Source of the DNA: Sesamum alatum
Lineage: Eukaryota > Streptophyta > Magnoliopsida > Lamiales > Pedaliaceae
NCBI GenBank assembly: GCA_034509735.1
Contig: JACGWO010000001.1
Location: forward strand, 32,677,966-32,741,965
DNA: 64,000 bases
Direction: 5' to 3'
The notes under the pieces are model-generated. The model worked only from the letters and a program-made list of their open reading frames with translations, was not told where the DNA came from and searched no databases. The translations under genes were made by a program, and so were the position numbers. This document shows positions 21,605-34,476 of this stretch, piece after piece. Positions within the stretch are counted from its first letter, which is position 1; every line of letters starts with the position of its first letter.

Positions 21605-23534
21605 TCTTGAATAAAACCTGGAAAATAAACAAAATAATAATGAATTAAATCTACACGTTCAAGAGGTGTTTCCTTGTACCTCACGGGCATTCGATGTATC
21701 TCATGACCAATATGGAACATGTAAATCATGGAGGCCATAGGGTTGTAGAAACTGAAAGTGCCAAAATGTAGAAACCTACCCGGTTGTTGTTTTGTCTTCA
21801 AACCGCTACTTGCGTTGTTCCCCATTTTGCACCAAGATCTTGAATTGAGACCCTCTAAATCGTACACGCAATCCGCCCACATATCTTGATCCCCGTGCTA
21901 GTGAAAAATCAAGTGTATATAATTTAGAGAGGATGGATTGACCAAACGTTATGAATTAACGTGATCAATCCTCCTTAGGTTTAATTGTATGAAAACAAAA
22001 GAATAGAAATAATTTCTTGGGAAAAGAGGGGTATGGCCGAGCCTAAGCGAGAGATGAGGGAGGTGTTTGTGTGTGTGTTTCTTGAATTCTCATCATCTTG
22101 TCTAAAGTGAAACCCTATGCGTATTTATAGAGGAGGAATCTTATTCCTCTTCAAACTCCAACTTTAGAACTTTAATTTGACTAGGATTTTGACCTAGTCA
22201 AAGTCCTAGTCAAACTAGGTCTTGAATTGGTCAAACCAATCCTAGCCATTCATCTCTCCTTTTAATCTCAACCATCCATTTATTTTATGGAATATTTAAA
22301 TCATATTTAAATAATCCATGAGGCCATAAATAAATAAAATAAATAATAATATGTATTTTAGGCCCACATAATTAATTCCAATAAATCAAATTTATTTATT
22401 TAGTTAATTCCTTTTAATCTAATTTAAAGGAATCAACATCCAAGAAAAAGAGAACCAATTAAATTCAATTTAATCGTCCTACCTCTCCAAATCTAATTCT
22501 AAATTAAATACTTTATGTGTGCGGATTGTGTGTGACTCTTTAGGTTCACTCCCAGCTAGACTTGGTCGAATTCCCAACCATCCTATGATAGGAATCCGTC
22601 CGTTACCATTGGTGGCCGTCTAGCAACAGTCCATGACACTAGAGACTAGGTGAAATACGTGGTGTGAACATTTAGGCTCTACATTACATTTATCCTTCCA
22701 TCTTCAGTCTCATCACTTAGGATCTAGGGCACGGAAACGTAGGCACCCATCATAGACCTAAGTCTTGCCTCGTCCTTACTAAACGTCACCGGGGTTCCAC
22801 CCTTCTGTTTAGTTACTATGGCCACAGATTTATAAGGGACGAGTCTCAGAGTATTGTGAGATGCTACTGTCAGCACTGTGACAGGAGATGGATCCTCTCT
22901 CGGAATCTACTGTCACGCTGCACATCTTGACTGTACTAGATAGGGCTTATGACTACTCAGTAACTATAACTTGGTAATCTATCGCCATACCTAAGATACA
23001 GGCATGGTGTGTAGGTGATCTAAGTAATCCCTGAAGTCCAAGGATCAACTCGTACTGTTGGAATCGGGAACACAAGTTATACCTAACTGACCCGACTCAA
23101 GGTCCTCCATAAGACGGTTCCTGTAAGTCACCTCAGTCAGCGGCCACCTAGCTAGCTGACCCACTAACACTGCATGGATGAGCCTCATCACTTGTTGATG
23201 AAACACAACAGCAGATGCTTAGTGCAAGTCTCAAATGGATTCTCGATGCCGTTTCTCAATATTCATTGACTTGGAGAATTTCAAAATTCGGCGAAACTGA
23301 TTTCATGAAACTACCATCCAATGCGTAGTTCCAGTTTTTCGGAATGTGATTTCAGTCTGTGGGCTTTGTTTATGCAGTGAACAGTTATAATAAAGCAGTA
23401 AAGTGAACACAGACAAAGTATAAGCAAGATGAATATCACTTTCTTATTCATTACAGTTTATTAAAACCTGAAATTGTTCAGACATAGGTTACATTAGGCT
23501 AATCAGATTGGCTTCACGGTCACCTATTCTAACA
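21605..23534 (-). repeat. 5' LTR of element B (about 1.93 kb)
   Basis: Aligns with 14280-16156 from about 21643 onward and ends TGTTAG (minus strand) at 23534. The first 40 bp or so at its inner edge no longer align well, so the start is approximate. A TATA-like TATAAATA lies at 22122-22129 (minus). A short GT tract near 22066 corresponds to that at 14696. Confidence 0.85.
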
Positions 23535-24885
23535 ATGATCTATTCGGAGCTACTTAATTTTAATGTGTCGGCACCACTCACGCTGCCTCCACCACACCAT
23601 CATAACAAGTACCTCCAAGAATGCAACAGTCATGACAAATCTTTATTTCTTTCATTTTTGATTCTCGTTTGATTTGTAAAAAAATATACTTTTTTGCAAC
23701 CTTTTGTCTTGTTCTTTTGTTTAAATCTTTTATTTTATATATAAATTTTATAAGAAGAACTAACTTAAAAATGGTATGTCCACAATCTTGAAAAGTGTAA
23801 ACACAATCCCTTTGTTTTTTCCTTCGATTTTTAAAATAGAGCTTTTAGGAAAAATCAATTGACCTTCACAATTATATTTTTTATTTTTTATTCTTGATAT
23901 AAGGTTTGCTACATGGGAATGATTCTCTCTCTCTCTCTCTCTCTCTCATCTTCTTATAATATATTGATGAACATTAATGAGTCTTGAATGGGACTAACAT
24001 GCCCATCCAAATAATAAATTCTCAAATTAGGTAATTTGTTGAAAGTTGAGTGTTCACGTGAAATTGATGGTCTAAATAAATTGAGTTTAGTATAAAGAAT
24101 GCAATTTATATAGATATAATTTAATTTCAATTATGTACCATCAATATCAACAATAGGAATATAATTTTTAAAGTCTCTTAAATTGCCAAAGATGGTACAA
24201 CACATTCGTAGGGTATTATGAAAAAACTATTTTATGATATATATAATTGGAATGTATATTATAAGATTTACTATAGCTACTATTATTCAAATGGTAAATT
24301 AAATATACATGGTCTGTGAATATCTTTAGTCTATAAAACTTTATGGTGGAATCGTATATTTAGAAACAAGATTTCTAATTTGGACACAATTTCATTTGTC
24401 ATAAATACATTAATATCCCCTATTAAAGTTGTAATTATCTCTTTCAGTTGATTTTTTTTTTATGTATATTAGTAATTGCATTATAGCCATCTATTTTCGT
24501 GGCCGGTAAGAAATTATATTTTAAAAAGCACTTGTCTACTCTTGGTATTCTGTCATGTCACATCAATATAACACGACATCATCCTTGCTGTTTGCTATAA
24601 AACATCTTATATGAGTCAGTATAGATATTGTTAGAAAGAATTATCTTCATTATAGAGATTGTTTGCGTGAATTCTTGTCTTTGTATCTACACCTTGCTTA
24701 CTCAGTCTCTCTCTCTCATGCACATACTCCACACAACACTTTGTGCGCACAAAAAATGATGATGCACTACTCACATGATGGAATCAATGTAGATCTTTAT
24801 TCAGGGATTCAACTACATTGAACTTTGAGTTTTATTTTATAGATTTGTATGAACTCTAAGATATGATAATTTTCAATTTGCAGAG

Positions 24886-25080
24886 ATGAAACCAATATTG
24901 GACAAAGACTACTTCTATGGGTCCTGGAGGATTAATGGTATGCCCTTTCTGGAGCCACTTAATTATAATATGCCGGCACTACTTTTGCATCCACCACCAC
25001 CATCACAACAAAGTTTCGTTGTATACGGATATACGAGATTCGTTAATGTCTATGTTGTGCTCTTAGAGGTACTTCTCTGA
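24886..25080 (+). pseudogene. Exon-like fragment (left arm, S2)
   Basis: A pyrimidine-containing stretch ending in ttgcag precedes ATG at 24886. The 64-codon frame begins MKPILDKDYFYGSWRINGMP, continues with FLEPLNYNMPALLLHPPPPS and ends after VVLLEVLL. The S1 copy stops earlier because CAACAA there reads CAATAA. Product unknown; a captured exon is possible. Confidence 0.4.
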
Positions 25081-25639
25081 TAGTCCTAACCTGCCGCTTC
25101 CTAGAAGACTTCATTATTTGCAAGGGCATGTAACTCACATCCACGAATCATTAGTGTTGACCATTACAATTAGAGAGAGAGAGAGAGAGAGAATCTTAAG
25201 ATGGAGAAGAAATAATATTCTCCATAGATCGAACCCTGTATCCCCCTCAAAGAAAAAAAAAAGAAGAAATGAGGGGGGGGGGGGGGGGAGAGAGAGAGAG
25301 AGAGAGAGAATATTAAGATGGATAAGAAAAAATCTTTTCCACAAATCAAACCCTATATCCCCAAAAAGATAGAAGAAAACAAAAAAATTTGAGAAAGCCA
25401 ATTTTGATTTTTTCTAAAAAACTTTATTTCTAAATTCAAAGGAAAAAAACAAAGCATTTGTGCTTACACTTTCAAAATTGAGTAGTTACCAATCTTAAGT
25501 TAGTACTTCTTATAAAATTTATATCTAAAATAAAAGATCTACACAAAAAGAAGAGGAGTGAAGACCACACACATGTGTATATTTTTTGTAGAAAGAAAAA
25601 AGAGAGAAACAAAAAGAAAGAAAAAAAGATCTTCCATGC

Positions 25640-25785
25640 ATGTTGCACTGTTGGAGGTACTTGTTGTGATGGTGGAGGTGGTGGCGAAGGTGGGCCGAAA
25701 AATTGAATGTAAGTGGCTCCGGAAAGAGCACACCATTTACCCTCCAAGACCCATAAAAGAAGTCTCTCTTCAGTATTAATTCCAT
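25640..25785 (-). pseudogene. Exon-like fragment (right arm, S2)
   Basis: After cttgtag on the minus strand, ATG at 25785 opens MELILKRDFFYGSWRVNGVL and FPEPLTFNFSAH, then becomes low-complexity. This is the S2 counterpart of the 7797 fragment. A further relative (start codon at 26394) keeps only the beginning. Confidence 0.4.
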
Positions 25786-27032
25786 CTACAAGGTGAAAAT
25801 TAACATATGTTAGAGCTAATACTGTTCTATGAAGATTTGAATGTTGAATGTCTTTGAATTTTGATGAGTAAAGATCTACATTGCTTCCATCATTTAGGTT
25901 GTGCTCCATCTTTTCTTGTGCGCATAAAGAATTGTTTGCAGTACGTGCGTGATGGAGAGAGATAGAAATACTAGAAAATGGAGGAGACCGAGATCAGAAA
26001 ATGGATGAGACAGAGATGATAGAGAATGAAGGAGACAAAAAGGGTGAGCAAGCGTCCCATAGATAATTATGTATGTGAGTGTAAGTGACTGTGTGAGTGT
26101 TAAAAAAGTGAATGTAATGGAGATAATTCTCAAGATTTTATATAGTAATATCTACACCGACTTATATAAAATATTTTTGTAACAAACGATAAGGATGATG
26201 CCACGTCAACAGATCGTATTAACGTGGCACGATCCATATTGTTTGTTATAGAACACCAATGTAAGCAAATGTATTTTAAAATATAATTTCTTACGAGTCC
26301 TCGAATAGATGGTTAGAATGCATTTGTTAAATTTTAGAAAAGATTTAACTCTTTAGCACCTGTAGAAGTAATCTTTCTCGAGTATTAGTTCCATCTGCAA
26401 GATAAAAATTAACATACATTAGAGTTTACATAACTATACAATATAATTAAAGGTTGAATGTAGTTGAATAAAGATTTATGTTGCTTCAATCATTTGAGTT
26501 GTGCGCCATTGTTTCTTGTACCCACAAAGTGTCTATGAGAGAAACTGAGTAAATAGAGCGACAATGAAAGCAAGAGAGTGACCAAATAACGAATAGCAAA
26601 TTATGTATGTGTCAGTGTAAATACATAAAGAGTGATTGTAATTGAGATAATATTCTCTAGCAATATCTATAGTAACTTGTATAAGATGTTTTCATAACAA
26701 AACGTAAGAATGATGTCATGTCAACATCGTATTGATGTGGCATGATCCTCACCGTTTGTTATAGAACACAAAATGTAGGCAAATAGTTTTCAAAAAAACA
26801 CTTTTTACATGTCCCGATAGATAGATATAATACAATTACTATTAATTTAAAAAAGATCTAAGCCAAAAAGAAAAAAATCGACACGAACAAGAGATAAACA
26901 CAACTTTAATGGGGGATATGAGTGTACTTTTGCTAGGATATTATGTCCAAATTCGGAACATTTCTAGTGTTGCAACAATTTGAATAACATAATCTAACTA
27001 AATTAAAGAAATCTTGTTTTTAAATAAAAGAA

Positions 27033-27527
27033 AAGATTAATTACACTTAGACCCCCTTTGAAAATATGAAATTGCACTTTCCCCCAAAAATGTTTCAAAA
27101 ATTAAACTTACACCCCCTCCGAAAATTCACCACTTACACGCGACCTCCTTTTGTTAAGATTTAGACGAAGAATGTTAATGTCAACAAAAAAAAAATTACA
27201 TAAATTTTTTATTTTACCCCCTATTTAACATTCTCATTAATAATTTTGTACTTATAAGGAAAAAATATAAATAATGTTAATCTAATTCCATATATAAACA
27301 TTACATTTATCCCTTTATAAGTACAAAGACATACATGAGAATGTTAAATAACGGGAAAAATTGAATATTTATGTAACCTTTTTGCTGACATAAATAATTT
27401 TTGTTCAAATTCTAATAGAAGGGGATTAGATGTAAATGAATAGTTTTTAGTGGGGTGTAAGTGTAATTTCAATTTGGAAAAAAGTCTAATTTTGCATTTT
27501 CAGAGGGGGTCTAAGTGTGACTAACCC
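27033..27527. mobile_element. MITE-like element with long terminal inverted repeats (S2 copy)
   Basis: The left end is agattaattacacttagacc and the right end gggtctaagtgtgactaacc; it has the same inner layout as 9051-9547. Small indels distinguish the two copies. Confidence 0.75.
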
Positions 27528-28405
27528 TAGATTTTATATGGGGCTAATTTGAGTCAGACCATTTGTGAGATGTTAGCATGCAAGGTTGAAATTAACAAGA
27601 AATGAAGGGCAAGACGACTTTTATAGGGGCATGGTTCGGAGATTTACGAAAGCAAAAGTTAGTAGTAATAATATGTGGCACCCACATATTGTAATATTGG
27701 GCAATGTTCCTGTATTCTAATAAGGAATTAGTAGTGGTCTATACTGGGCTGTATAACTTAGTATCGGGCTTCCAAATAGTTAAGTAAACGTATGACTAAC
27801 CTGGATAAGGGGCTTAATATAGCCTAATAGGGATATGTAAACATGGCCTCAATACATGGAAAATGTCTTAAATTCTAAATAAAATATTAAATATTATTTT
27901 TACATTTTTCACCAATCATTTCATATTTTATTTCTCTCGAAATTCAGATCTTCATTCCATATTTTTCTAAATAACTAGACATCCTAAGCTTTCCAAGTAT
28001 ATATGTAATTTTTTCAATTAACTCATAAAAATTTATGTTATTGAACCCCTCGTACTCTTATACCTATTGTTCTTGATATAATCTCTAGATTAAATTATTT
28101 TAATAATCTTATATTCCTTTTTTATAAATATATTTGATGCATACCAGGGTCCAGCAACACCATAAATATCGAGGACCTTTATGGAAATCCCAAGATTCTA
28201 GGGACACTAACCTGCAGAGAGGGGTTAACACTCCGATACTTAAGTCGGTAATGATCGACTGAATAAAATAACGGAAAACATGAAGAATAGACAAGAATGG
28301 TAAAGTGATGTTTCGTAGTGATGATTCATGTGAAAATGTGTTGAAATTAATTGGAGAATAGAGAAAATCCATGTGAGAGTGAGTGCCAAGAGAGTATAGA
28401 TGTTA

Positions 28406-28413
28406 CATGAGTG
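28406..28413. other. Empty hAT target site in S2
   Basis: CATGAGTG occurs once, in the context tgttacatgagtgacaatg. At the paralogous place S1 has two copies of CTTGAGTG flanking the 1398 bp insertion. This gives the pre-insertion state. Confidence 0.9.
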
Positions 28414-29063
28414 ACAATGTCAATGTGAGTTGTCTGTAACTTGTCCCCCCAAATGACTGTAGAGTGTGCTCTTTTATAACTTGTGATGGACTCGATTTCA
28501 GAGGAATTAAGTGGAGTGCCATATACCGTTGAAAATCTTGGGAAGTCAGCTTCTCAACCCAACAAACTGTGTGAGAATCAGAGTTGAATTGGTGAAGATA
28601 TAGTCGTCAATCCTACCACATCTGCCATGTTTTTCGGAAAAGCAGTTACCTGTAGAGAAAGACCCGAGTTTTGGCCAATCTACTAAGATTTTGGATGCGT
28701 TTTTTCAGTATGACGTGGCTCTATGTGTGGGCTCATTGTGTGACATGGAATCCGAGCTGTTTGATAACTAGGCTTGTTGTATGGGCCTCTTCCGTGGGCC
28801 TGCCAGGTTAGTGCATAAAGACTGGGCTTATGTAAAAAAGCCTTACTGTTTTCGGCTTGATGGCCTTGGCCTACTGGCCTGTCGACTTGGAGGCCTACTC
28901 CTAGCTCTTTGATTGGCCCGGTGGATTTGGGGGGGGGGGGGCATCATCACTCCCCCTACTCTAGTAGTGCGAGACTTGTTGTCAGACTGGTGGAGTAGAA
29001 GTAAGCAGTCCTGCAAAGGTTAGCACAAGAGCTATATACCTGGGTGTGCCAGCAGGAGAAGTT
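28414..29063. other. Non-coding end of S2
   Basis: Matches about 11859-12505. Contains a poly-G run near 28930. No gene seen. Confidence 0.6.
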
Positions 29064-29884
29064 ATCCCATCCTTGACTAGGCATCTATGCTTAATACTCG
29101 AGATGCGTTTACTCTATCGATCGATGTAGGAAACCCTTTCCTACTCAATCAATTGTTATGGCCATAGACTTTCAGAGTCTAGACTATCTCAAAGTACATA
29201 GGAGACATCACTGTCATATATTAACGGGGGATGGATCCTATCTTGGAATCCACCGTCCTTGCTACATACTCTAACTGCACTGGACAAGGCTAATAATGAG
29301 CATCTTACAGAATGATCACCTTTCATCAGATCCATGATACAGTCTTCGTATGCACGTGACTGCCATGATTCCTCAAGTCCGAGGACTAATCCTGCACTAT
29401 CGGAACCGAAAATTTCAGTCATATCGACCAAGCCTCCAAGGCTTTCATATGACGATTCCTGTGATTCAGTTCAGTCAGTCAACCACCTTGTCAACTAACC
29501 CACTAAAATTGCATAGACAAACTTTATCTGTCGCCGATGAAACTCGGCACTTACCCAGTGAATACAATAATTAGTGCAAGTCTTAAATAGGACACTCGAT
29601 GCCCAGTCTCGAGGTCCTCGACTTGGAACTTTTCTGACCAACCCTCAAAAGTTAGTTTCATAGCCGCCATCCAATGCGCAATCCAACTACATGGGTTATC
29701 CAATTGGTCGTGGGCATTTATTGTGACATTGAAATGCCAGTCAACGTTAGTAGTAAGCACAACAAACACAGTGCCAGTGATGAATACTTACTCTACTCAT
29801 CAGGATAATATTGTATTAATAAAGATTGATGAATAGTTCCCAAAACTGCCAATCCAATTGGCTTTCTGATCACCTCTTCTAACA
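29064..29884 (-). repeat. Truncated 3' LTR of element C
   Basis: Homologous to about 35870-36585. It starts within the cccatccttgactaggc landmark and ends TGTTAGAAGAGG (minus) at 29884. The left break coincides with the end of S2 homology, so one deletion or recombination event made both edges. Confidence 0.87.
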
Positions 29885-29905
29885 ATCTCCCTCTTGACCT
29901 CAAAG
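29885..29905 (-). other. Polypurine tract of element C
   Basis: The minus strand reads TCAAGAGGGAGAT before TGTTAG, a slightly changed form of the GTCAAGTGGGAGAT tract of the other elements. Confidence 0.75.
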
Positions 29906-32335
29906 CCAACTACCCATGTCTCTCAAAATCTTCTGAGGATGAATAATCTGTGGTACCGGCTCAGTCTCGTACGTCTACTTTATTTTTCTGCTGAGGTAAT
30001 ATGGTCCAACCGTATCTCGCCTGTTCCTACCATCACTACCTGTTGATGGTGGTTGTCCAAGAATTTTCCATGGATCTTGTTATGGGACTCGGGCCAAAAA
30101 GGCTTTTACTATAGCTCAGTTGTTAACCTCCAAGGTAACTACTGGCTTGGTTGTGCTAGGCACAACATCCATCTAATGGATGCTATTTTCATCCAAACAA
30201 CTTTTCAGAAACGACTTCCAAAATCGTCATATTCCGACTTTCATGGTGAAACGTCGTGGTATCCTGCTTGACACCTTTCCAAGCTACCACATTCACCATT
30301 AAGCCCAAACATACATAGGTATTGAGACTAAATATTATTCACATGATTTTAGAAGCTAGTATCGCTATAGCCTTCCAGAATCAACTCTCCATAAACCGTT
30401 TATCGAGAAAACTTCTCTAATCCTTATTCAGGACTTAAAGACTGCTATCTATTACCTCATCAGTACACACCTGATATCCATTGTTATATACGATGCATAA
30501 ACAACATCAAACCCTATGCACCGAAAAGCATACCCATGCTATGTACGGCAAAGACGTAGGGGATATAAAACATCTCAATTGTGACTAAGTTTTGGACAAC
30601 TTGGCCCTATGAATGGGAATCTAATTCCTTTCATGGAGAGTTGCGTGAACAATACTCATGTTTCTAGTGTTTACTAGCATATTAAATTCATTCCAAATGA
30701 ATAAGACGTTAGACACTTAACATTCGGAACCCAACCACACTCCCACTGACCCTAATGCTCAATATTGATCAAGTCATACATCTTATAGGTTCGTCAAAAT
30801 GAATATTCCAATTACAGGAAAATCTCAAACCCAGTTTTAATTTCAAGAAAAATGCCGCTGCTCCAAACCATTGATCTAATCCCGATGTCCAACATCGCTT
30901 CTCCATATATCCTTTGGATCATGCTCCAATTGACCGGTCGGACCCAGAAACCTGTACCTATTAGGTATCTAAGATATTCTGGTCGTCCTTAGGAGGACTG
31001 GAATATAGTCAGTGGGACATAACTTGATGTTTGCATTATTTTTCACTAAACCTGCACAAACCAGACACCGAGTCTAGTCTGTCTTCCTACTAGTCCCTTC
31101 ATGTATGCAGGACCATCTGACATACTCGAGAACTTTTTTGGATACAGGCTTTCCAAACCATATCCAATATGATAACTATATCATGAGTTTAACAAAGTTC
31201 CATGTTTCTCAACCTAGCAACTTTCAAGTCCATGTCTAGATGGGCTAAGGTAATTTCAGTGAAATACTGAGCGGACCAAGTCCAACAGGGTTCGTTTTCT
31301 CCCTTATCAGAGACCATTCACCCATGGCTGCTTCAAGAAGAATTTCACTGATTGAGAATTCCATTCTCATTCGGATATTCGAGAAATCCCACTAAATACA
31401 TGTCCTCTCGATCTAATCAAAAGGTAACCAATTTGATTCACCACTCAAAGTCTAATAACCCGAACCTACCAAAGGTTCTTAGACTCGTGAATCATATTTT
31501 TGTCTTGTGTATTCAGCAACCTTAAAGATATCCTTTTTGGATCCAATCAATAGGCTATTGGCACTCCCACTAAATACATACCCTCTCGATCTAATTGAAA
31601 GGTGACCAGTTTAGTTCACCACTCCAAGTCTAATTCCCCGAACCTACCAAAGTTTCTTAGAATTGTGAACCCTCTTCTGATCCTGTGTATTCAGTAATCA
31701 AAAAGGTCTTTTTGGATCTAATCCATTAGACTATCACCAAGCCCACTTTGTCTGAAAAATGATTCTTTAGTCTTTTCCTCCTCAGAGAGGATCTGCAAGC
31801 TAGTAGATCCAAATCTTCTATTGTAGACTCTTTGGATCTTCCAACTTCTCATTGTTAACTAAAGGAAACTGACCTAGCCATAGATGCCAAATCTGTAAGT
31901 TCATCTTGATTGTAGCCATTTTTAGTCATTTGTTTTGAGTACACATAATCCAATTATGGGATAGTGTCAAGTGTTTATGTACCAAACCTAGCAGAAACGA
32001 ATTTGCCATTCTTTATCAAATAAAAGTAGTTTTATTGATCAAATTATTGTATCCAAAATTGTCCAACAATAAATGGAACATATTTTGATCATGCTAGGTT
32101 ACATAATTCCCACAGACACAATCTTAACATGATAACTACTAAGTCTAACTAGTCCTTAGTCTTTGCAGCAATAGTTTCGCCATTGCTAGACCTTAGGATC
32201 GCTTATCTTAGCTTTCCATTCCTTATCATCAACTGTGAACCATTCACAGGTTATGAACGACTGGTATCTAATACGAAAGAATAGGACATTGATCATGCTG
32301 ATACTCAATTCAAATGTCACCTTCATTGGAGAGGG
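29906..32335 (-). pseudogene. pol: Degraded pol of element C
   Basis: No open frame above 90 codons is left in sense orientation, but nucleotide landmarks follow the pol of A and B in order. Examples are the RNase H end near 29930, ataagacgtt/actcccactgaccct near 30705-30760 (YVDD region), gcaggaccatctgacatac near 31105 (integrase C-terminal) and tggatctaat-type text in the pre-integrase part near 31850-32000. A tandem duplication interrupts it at about 31385-31735. The extent is inferred from collinearity. Confidence 0.65.
31385..31735. repeat. Tandem duplication of about 180 bp inside element C pol
   Basis: ccactaaatacatgtcctct near 31388 recurs as ccactaaatacataccctct near 31568. The following text (ctcgatctaat, ccaccactc, tctaat-ccccgaacctaccaaag, tgtgtattcag, tttttggatc-aatc) repeats in the same order. 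The copies are about 85-90% alike by eye, so the duplication is old. Confidence 0.8.
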
Positions 32336-32339
32336 CCTT

Positions 32340-33110
32340 TAGGAAACTCCCTCTCCCAATGTCCCTTTTCTCGCAGTTAATGCAAATATCATCCGGAACC
32401 TCCGACTGCCGAACCCTTTTCTTCTTTCCTTTACCCCGCCCAGCAGTGTAACAGGAGCACTCAAAGTGCTGGCAGCGGCTAATATTGTCTGAGCCTTTTT
32501 CCTCTTCCTGCGTCCGGCACCCCTGCCTTTTTCTTTAGAGGTCGAAGCCTCCTCACTAGTACCGTCCGTGCAAATTTTTCAATCGTTGCCTCGTACAAGA
32601 CCAATATATTTATCAATTCATGAAGGTCTTCTCAAGCCCATTCATGTCGTAGTTGACTATAAATGGGTCGAGTGAGGGGAGAAGAGACTGAAGGATCATG
32701 TCGATGTACATCTCTCTTTCGAGATCATCTTGGAGGTCTTTGAGCTTTTCCACAAGGGATAACATCATCACTCTATACTTTTGTACTGACGATCCTTTTG
32801 TCGTCTTCGCTCCGAAGAATGCATTCGTTGCAGCATATCTAATATACCGATCTGGGACCACATAGACTTGCTGCAATCGAAGCATCGTCGAGCCAACATC
32901 TTCTAGCCTATTATACTGCTTCTGGATCTCATTATCAATGGATGTCAGTATGATCCTGCGGACCTTCCAGTTGTCATAAAGCCTCTTCTTGAACGTCAAA
33001 TGTTCTTTGGGCGATGATCTTTCCGGGAAGGTTTGAGGAAAAACCTTATTCGGAATATAAGTCTGGTTCTTTGAAATCGACGAAAGACCACACAATTCTC
33101 CATGCCCCAC
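32340..33110 (-). pseudogene. gag: Gag remnant of element C
   Basis: Block 33110-32613 (165 codons) holds gag landmarks: FPERSSPKEHLTFKK, VRRIILTSIDNEIQKQYNRL, RYAATNAFFGAKTTKGSS, MMLSLVEKLKDL and DMILQSLLPSLDPFIVNYDM. The expected N-terminus (LETNKFNGTN... LRNLRIVLDF) is missing; leader sequence joins directly near 33060-33100, so the initial Met here is fortuitous. A zinc knuckle starts CINCEK near 32370-32390, but a one-base shift destroys its His and last Cys. Confidence 0.82.
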
Positions 33111-34460
33111 TTTTATGATTTACATGGGAAAAACCTTGTGGGAGGTATCCAATACTATTCTCATCCGATGAGATTCCCAAGATATTCTGCCTCACCTCTT
33201 CACATGATCCTGAGGAATCTAAGGGAATCATGCTACTCGATGTTAGGCCCGACCCATAAACCAAATCATACCTCAACTGTCGCCCCCCACGACTCGTGAG
33301 ATAGGGAAAGAATGAACGTACTCTTTGTTCACAAAAACGGTGCAGCTTTCCTCTATTCCAAATGTGCCACGACTCGTGAGACCACATTTGGGTAGCGGTA
33401 GCTTCCTCATGAGATTGCTATGGATGGAAGGCTTGGACAGATCAAAACCATTTTGATCCAAGTCCATCATGGGCCTAATATTTCAACTTGGTCCAACAAA
33501 GTGAGAGTTTGAAATTATTGACCGAGACCTCATCACATTAATATTTTTCATGCATAAATATCCAATGTTACAAAATATTTAAATAAATGCATCACATACA
33601 AGTAAACCTAGCATACCCCTATTGGATGATCACGAGCCCAACCTATGTGACCGACTTAGCCCGTAGTGAATCTATGGCCTGTCTAGGGTAGTCTTACACT
33701 ATTACAACAAATTAACCCAATGTCATGCCAATAGGCCTTGTACTCTATTCGTTTCACCTTCACATCTCACCTTGGGCCTCCGTCCAACGTAGGCCTCCTT
33801 TTTCTCCATGGGCTTGCCTTATTATACATAACATGTAAAACCTCACCAAAAAAATTTCTTACTACTCTCATTACAAGATAAATGGAATTCATGGGACATA
33901 AAAGGAAAAAAACAAGCCTTAACATCATGAGACGAAAGTGGGAGATAATAGTCCCAAAACAAGAGGCACGTAGGTCTCACCCAAAAGGAATTTAAAATCA
34001 TACACAGTCCAATGGGCTTCGTGATCATCACTTGTTAATCCAATTAACAAAACACAACATAATTACATATCAAATATAATCATGCTCCAAATAATACAAA
34101 TCATGTATTAAATAAATGATATCGAATATCATTCCATAACATAATTAAATGCAGAAAAATACATGTCAAAAATGCAATTAAAAATGGATATTAGAAACCT
34201 TGTACAATCGATGTACATTTTTTTTGCTGTTTTATTTATTCTGTACATAAAAAACTGAAATAAATTCACTGATTCAGAAAATCCAATGTTCTAAAAATCA
34301 CCCAAATACCCCTGATTAATCAACATAATTAAACATGCAAATTTCAATAAATAATTATGAAAATTAAAATCAATAAACACATACTTTTAAAGCCGATCTA
34401 AACACGTTGAACATGCTTGAACACATAAAACATGTAATCTATAGCCACATACACTGATCC
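33111..34460 (-). other. 5' leader of element C
   Basis: Non-coding leader between the primer-binding site and gag, homologous to 20219-21604 and 50638-52049. Two CACGACTCGTGAG motifs lie at 33288-33300 and 33368-33380, about 80 bp apart, as in element B. No gene on either strand. Confidence 0.72.
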
Positions 34461-34474
34461 GGGCTCTGATTCCA
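34461..34474 (-). other. Primer-binding site of element C
   Basis: The minus strand reads TGGAATCAGAGCCC two bases after the LTR end TTCA. Plant copia elements commonly prime from initiator tRNA-Met with TGGTATCAGAGC; this site differs from that by one base. It is the only recognisable primer-binding site in the window. Confidence 0.8.
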
Positions 34475-34476
34475 CT

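Larger units (their letters stand above)
14180..23534 (-). mobile_element. Ty1/copia LTR retrotransposon B (both LTRs present, coding region broken)
   Basis: The element is about 9.35 kb: left LTR (3' end of the element) 14180-16156, polypurine tract, RNase H to gag from 16177 to 20218 on the minus strand, a long leader, and right LTR (5') of about 1.93 kb ending at 23534. All domains are recognisable, with many stops and frameshifts. The 5 bp next to the left end (tttgt) do not match those next to the right end (atgat), so there is no target duplication. The left flank is another LTR and the right flank is S2. This suggests B is a recombinant between two copies. Confidence 0.93.
24377..26957. 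repeat. Large imperfect inverted repeat in S2
   Basis: Same architecture as 6342-8970, with left arm about 24377-25010, a GA/poly-G centre and a right arm duplicated in tandem. The outer borders read gga-cacaat on the left and attatgtcc on the right, consistent with inverted ends. Confidence 0.72.
23535..29063. repeat. Segment S2, second copy of the duplicated segment
   Basis: Collinear with 5489-12505. It holds the partial arm (23535-23830), a CT tract (23925-23948), the inverted repeat (24377-26957), the MITE (27033-27527) and the unoccupied hAT site (28406-28413). It ends abruptly at about 29063, inside text that continues at 12503 in S1, where the truncated LTR of element C begins. Confidence 0.9.
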
